A stretch of DNA of 64,000 nucleotides from contig NZ_FTNI01000017.1 of NCBI RefSeq assembly GCF_900156315.1, positions 124,001 through 188,000 on the forward strand, given 5' to 3'. Of the stretch, positions 62,872-64,000 are shown in pieces. This DNA comes from Microbispora rosea (GTDB lineage Bacteria; Actinomycetota; Actinomycetes; Streptosporangiales; Streptosporangiaceae). Positions within the stretch are counted from its first letter, which is position 1. Each line of letters opens with the position of its first letter. Both the position numbers and the translations under genes were made by a program. Under the pieces are notes generated by a model, which was not told the origin of the DNA, did not search any database, and saw only the letters and a list, made by a program, of their open reading frames with translations.

Positions 62872-63459
62872 TCAGGCCGCGCTGCGACCGGGGCGGCGGA
62901 TACAGGCGAGAGCGGCGTCCACGTCGGCGCCCGCGCCGCGGTTGTACGGCAGGCGGGACAGCAGCATGCCCATGGCGCAGGTGTCGGTCAGCCCGGCGAA
63001 GACCAGGCCGGCGCCGACGAGGGCGCCGGCGAAGCGCGCCCCCGGCAGCCACAGGTCGGCCACGATCGAGGCGAGCACGATGCCGCCCGCGACCAGGCGG
63101 ACCTGGCGTTCCAGGCTCCACCGCTGTCTGCCGCGCACCACGGGGGCGCCCGAGGCGATCCAGGCGTTCATCCCGCCGGTGAGCACGACCGCGTCGGGCA
63201 GTCCCGCCTCGCAGAGCTTCTTGTGCGCCTGGGTGGCCCGGCCGCCGGACTGACAGATGAGCAGCATCCGCCCGTCGGCGTCGGCGACGATCCGCCGCAG
63301 GTGGGCGTCGACCTGGTCGAGCGGCAGGTTGATCGCGCCGCCGATGTGCGCGGTCTCGAACTCGGCGGGGGTCCGCACGTCCACGACCAGCACGTCGGGG
63401 TTGGCGGCGATCAGCGCGCGGGCCGTCGCGGTGTCGATGTTCGGGGAATCGGTGTTCAT
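62872..63459 (-). CDS. Rhodanese with C-terminal membrane (DUF2892-type) segment
   Basis: 195 residues. The rhodanese domain (VLVVDVRTPAEFETAHIGGAINLPLDQV) has its active-site loop LLICQSGGRATQAHKKL with the catalytic Cys. Two hydrophobic helices follow (VRLVAGGIVLASIVADLWL; AGALVGAGLVFAGLTDTCAMGMLLSRLPYN), a DUF2892-like anchor that places the domain at the membrane. It transfers sulfane sulfur to an acceptor. It lies in a sulfur operon between a rhodanese-containing hydrolase and the exporter. Confidence 0.92.
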   Translation of the reverse strand: MNTDSPNIDTATARALIAANPDVLVVDVRTPAEFETAHIGGAINLPLDQVDAHLRRIVADADGRMLLICQSGGRATQAHKKLCEAGLPDAVVLTGGMNAWIASGAPVVRGRQRWSLERQVRLVAGGIVLASIVADLWLPGARFAGALVGAGLVFAGLTDTCAMGMLLSRLPYNRGAGADVDAALACIRRPGRSAA

Positions 63460-63487
63460 GGCTTCCTCCTCGTTCTCGTATGCGGGT

Positions 63488-64000
63488 TCAGGCCGCGCGG
63501 CGGGCCCGCAGCGTGGCGACCACGTCGGGCACGCCGGCGCCGTCGAGCACGACCGGGGTGTATCCCCCGCGGATGAGCAGCGTGGCGGCGATGGCCGCGC
63601 GCCGGCCCGATCCGCAGGCCACGAGCACCGGGCGCTCGCGGTCCAGCTCGGTGGGGACGCCCTCGGTCACCAGGTCGGGGAGGAAGCGCGCGACGGCTCC
63701 CTCCAGGCGCACGGCCTGACGTTCGTTCGGCATGCGCACGTCCAGCACCTGGGCGCCGGGCTGGGCCGTCCGCGCCGTGAAGGCCGCCAGGCCCAGCCGC
63801 TCGAACGTCTCGGTCGCGGCCGGGCCGAGGTCGCGGACGACGCCGCGCACGGTGTCGATGCCGATCCGCGCCAGCTGGGTCACCGCCTCGCCCGCGTCCT
63901 GGCCGAGCTCGGCCACGAGCACGATCGGCGACCGGTACGGCAGCAGCCACCCGGCCCAGCTGCCGAAGTCCCCGCCCAGCTCGATGCCGACAGAGCCGGG
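63488..64000 (-). CDS. Rhodanese-containing hydrolase, probably MBL-rhodanese fusion, 5' truncated by window
   Basis: The visible 170 C-terminal residues include GSWAGWLLPYRSPIVLVAELG, typical of the end of a metallo-beta-lactamase domain in persulfide dioxygenase-like fusions, and then a rhodanese domain (VLDVRMPNERQAVRLEGAVA) with the active-site loop LVACGSGRRAAIAATLLI. The catalytic Cys is present. The MBL half is off the window, so the fusion is inferred. It is 28 nt upstream of the small rhodanese gene and starts the sulfur operon. Confidence 0.75.
   Translation of the reverse strand, partial: PGSVGIELGGDFGSWAGWLLPYRSPIVLVAELGQDAGEAVTQLARIGIDTVRGVVRDLGPAATETFERLGLAAFTARTAQPGAQVLDVRMPNERQAVRLEGAVARFLPDLVTEGVPTELDRERPVLVACGSGRRAAIAATLLIRGGYTPVVLDGAGVPDVVATLRARRAA

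Overview
This 64 kb window comes from a high-GC (roughly 70 percent or more by eye) actinobacterium. The developmental-type regulator pair (XRE/DUF5753 protein and histidine-kinase-like ATPase), the SARP/AfsR-type regulator, the CGNR zinc-finger protein, the Zur-uppS-recO-glycyl-tRNA synthetase neighbourhood and frequent GTG/TTG starts fit a filamentous actinomycete, perhaps Streptosporangiales. The order is an inference. No rRNA, tRNA, CRISPR array, intact insertion sequence or phage was seen.

Layout. 0-1.6 kb: end of a urea ABC transporter operon (urtC', urtD, urtE). 1.7-4.4 kb: alpha/beta hydrolase, double-GNAT protein, DUF2630 protein. 4.5-6.6 kb: leuA behind a leucine-rich leader peptide and a hairpin. 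6.7-7.4 kb: Phd/VapC-type toxin-antitoxin pair. 7.6-12.1 kb: TetR, a small membrane protein, two NAD-dependent enzymes and glutamate dehydrogenase. 12.3-16.5 kb: PhoD-like phosphatase and an arginine-degradation operon (Lrp regulator, amidinotransferase-fold hydrolase, ornithine aminotransferase). 16.6-22.8 kb: a seven-gene translationally coupled operon resembling azomycin (2-nitroimidazole) biosynthesis from arginine: RohP-like PLP enzyme, PIN-like protein, DHDPS-family aldolase, heme-oxygenase-like diiron N-oxygenase, Rieske ferredoxin, NCS1 permease and a single-cysteine DsbA-like protein. 23.1-26.6 kb: a second operon (DMT exporter, metallo-beta-lactamase-fold protein, second single-cysteine DsbA-like paralogue) under a divergent TetR with two clear operators. 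26.6-32 kb: cupin, TetR plus DrrAB-like exporter, LysR, DUF5753/ATPase pair. 32-40 kb: phospholipid-type CDP-alcohol transferase pair, recO, uppS, CGNR, zur, monooxygenase, glycyl-tRNA synthetase. 40-42.7 kb: gene-decay zone with carbohydrate-enzyme remnants, a secreted Cys protein and a secreted NucA/NucB-type DNase. 42.9-52.9 kb: SARP/NB-ARC/TPR regulator, a clpP paralogue, a secreted tripeptidyl-peptidase-like hydrolase with a 15-bp minisatellite, ppdK behind two DasR-like boxes, and a secreted zinc carboxypeptidase. 53-62 kb: dgt, LysR/SDR pair, M23-like lipoprotein, dnaG, principal-type sigma factor, VOC protein. 62-64 kb: sulfur genes (TauE/SafE exporter, rhodanese, start-truncated rhodanese-containing hydrolase).

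How the genes fit together. The main point is metabolic proximity. An arginine catabolic operon lies directly downstream of an operon whose enzymes match, step by step, the published arginine to 4-hydroxy-2-ketoarginine to guanidinoacetaldehyde to 2-aminoimidazole to 2-nitroimidazole route. The diiron enzyme keeps all seven metal ligands of the N-oxygenase SznF at nearly identical spacing. The extra genes (PIN-like protein, Rieske protein, NCS1 permease, two DsbA-like paralogues, regulated DMT exporter operon) are candidate cyclase, electron-donor, transport and self-protection functions, and these roles are inferences. Several genes have a TAnnnT -10 box 6-7 nt before the start codon, indicating leaderless mRNAs.
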